A DNA stretch of 13,561 nucleotides. Origin: Dehalococcoidia bacterium (GTDB lineage: Bacteria > Chloroflexota > Dehalococcoidia > JAENJB01). The DNA lies in NCBI GenBank assembly GCA_016844565.1, contig JAENJB010000015.1, positions 1-13,561 of the forward strand, written 5' to 3'. The notes under the pieces were generated by a model. That model saw only the letters and a list, made by a program, of their open reading frames with translations, was not told the origin of the DNA and did no database searches. A program made the translations under genes and the position numbers. Every line of letters begins with the position of its first letter. The stretch's first letter is position 1. Of the stretch, positions 13,240-13,561 are shown one piece after another.

Positions 13240-13561
13240 CTACTCCCGCTTCGACTTCAGTGTCTCTTTCTTCTCCCCTTCCTCACTCAGTATCTGAAGG
13301 ACATCCTCATCCTCCAGCTGCTCAAAGCGGCTGTAGAACTGCCCCACCGCGTAGAAGGACGGGGGAACCCGCAGGCACACCATTTCGTCAGCCTCCCGCG
13401 CCAGATGCACCACCGAGTCCTCCGCCCCGACAGGCATCGCCGCTACCAGCCTTCGAGGATGCTCCTGCCTGACCGCCCAGAGCGCCACCATAGCTGTAGC
13501 ACCGGTGGCTACTCCATCATCGGTGACAATGACCACCCTGCCTTCGAGGGACACCCGAGGA
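13240..13561 (-). CDS. Predicted phosphoribosyltransferase (COG1926-like), C-terminal part (5' end outside window)
   Basis: The minus-strand frame is open to the window edge and ends with TAG at 13240-13242, leaving 106 residues. It contains the PRPP-binding motif VVIVTDDGVATGATA, then AAMPVGAEDSVVHLAREADEMVCL and FYAVGQFYSRFEQLEDEDVLQIL. These are characteristic of the COG1926 group of phosphoribosyltransferases, which are about 210-220 residues long, so the N-terminal half is missing. A GTG at 13552-13554 is in frame but is not the start, since the preceding codons continue the family pattern. The charged tail (EEGEKKETLKSKRE) is variable. The substrate base and role are unknown. It converges on the aldo/keto reductase. 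The gap at 13094-13239 holds only a weak GC-rich inverted repeat. Confidence 0.88.
   Translation of the reverse strand, partial: PRVSLEGRVVIVTDDGVATGATAMVALWAVRQEHPRRLVAAMPVGAEDSVVHLAREADEMVCLRVPPSFYAVGQFYSRFEQLEDEDVLQILSEEGEKKETLKSKRE

Overview
The window looks like a chromosomal piece of a member of the Chloroflexota, most likely the Dehalococcoidia. This is inferred from the moderately GC-rich genes, the frequent TTG/GTG starts, the linked rpmH-rnpA-yidD-yidC-jag and rpsF-ssb-rpsR clusters, and accessory genes of the UbiD, NMT1, YtcJ and rubrerythrin types. No rRNA, tRNA, insertion sequence, CRISPR array or prophage gene was seen. Taxonomy cannot be settled from this sequence alone.

Layout. 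Bases 1-975 (+) hold the C-terminal part of a UbiD-family decarboxylase cut by the window edge. Bases 1018-5710 (-) hold two consecutive housekeeping operons, read right to left. The first is rpsF-ssb-rpsR (ribosomal protein S6, single-strand DNA-binding protein, ribosomal protein S18). The second is rpmH-rnpA-yidD-[PQQ-type beta-propeller lipoprotein]-yidC-jag (ribosomal protein L34, RNase P protein, membrane insertion factors, RNA-binding protein). In many bacteria these clusters lie close to dnaA/oriC, but neither dnaA nor a DnaA-box cluster is present here. Bases 5877-8650 (+) hold a signal-less NMT1/THI5-like binding protein, a YtcJ-type amidohydrolase and an FmdB-type zinc-ribbon protein. 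Bases 8714-9838 (-) hold an orphan solute-binding lipoprotein of the iron(III)/AfuA type. Bases 10083-11296 (+) hold a TehB-like methyltransferase and a rubrerythrin. Bases 11327-11977 (-) hold an adenylate-kinase-like NMP kinase. Bases 12164-13093 (+) hold an aldo/keto reductase. Bases 13240-13561 (-) hold the C-terminal half of a COG1926-type phosphoribosyltransferase cut by the right edge.

How the genes fit together. The minus-strand block makes ribosomal proteins, processes tRNA and inserts proteins into the membrane. Its genes are tightly packed: rpmH/rnpA and rnpA/yidD overlap at TTGA and GTGA. Its most notable feature is an eight-repeat beta-propeller lipoprotein between yidD and yidC, where the usual operon has nothing. 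The right half is a mosaic of short transcription units that alternate in direction, mostly with recognisable promoters: uptake/sensing proteins, a hydrolase, redox and oxidative-stress proteins and nucleotide metabolism. No intergenic gap exceeds 300 bases; the largest (9839-10082, about 244 bases) holds divergent promoter-like elements and a possible short leader ORF.

I see no clear undescribed defence or mobile system. The best leads are the propeller lipoprotein inside the YidC operon, an SSB without the usual terminal Phe, an S18 with extended repeat-like termini, an rpmH gene with an apparent CTG start, and a secretion-signal-less binding protein coupled to an amidohydrolase.
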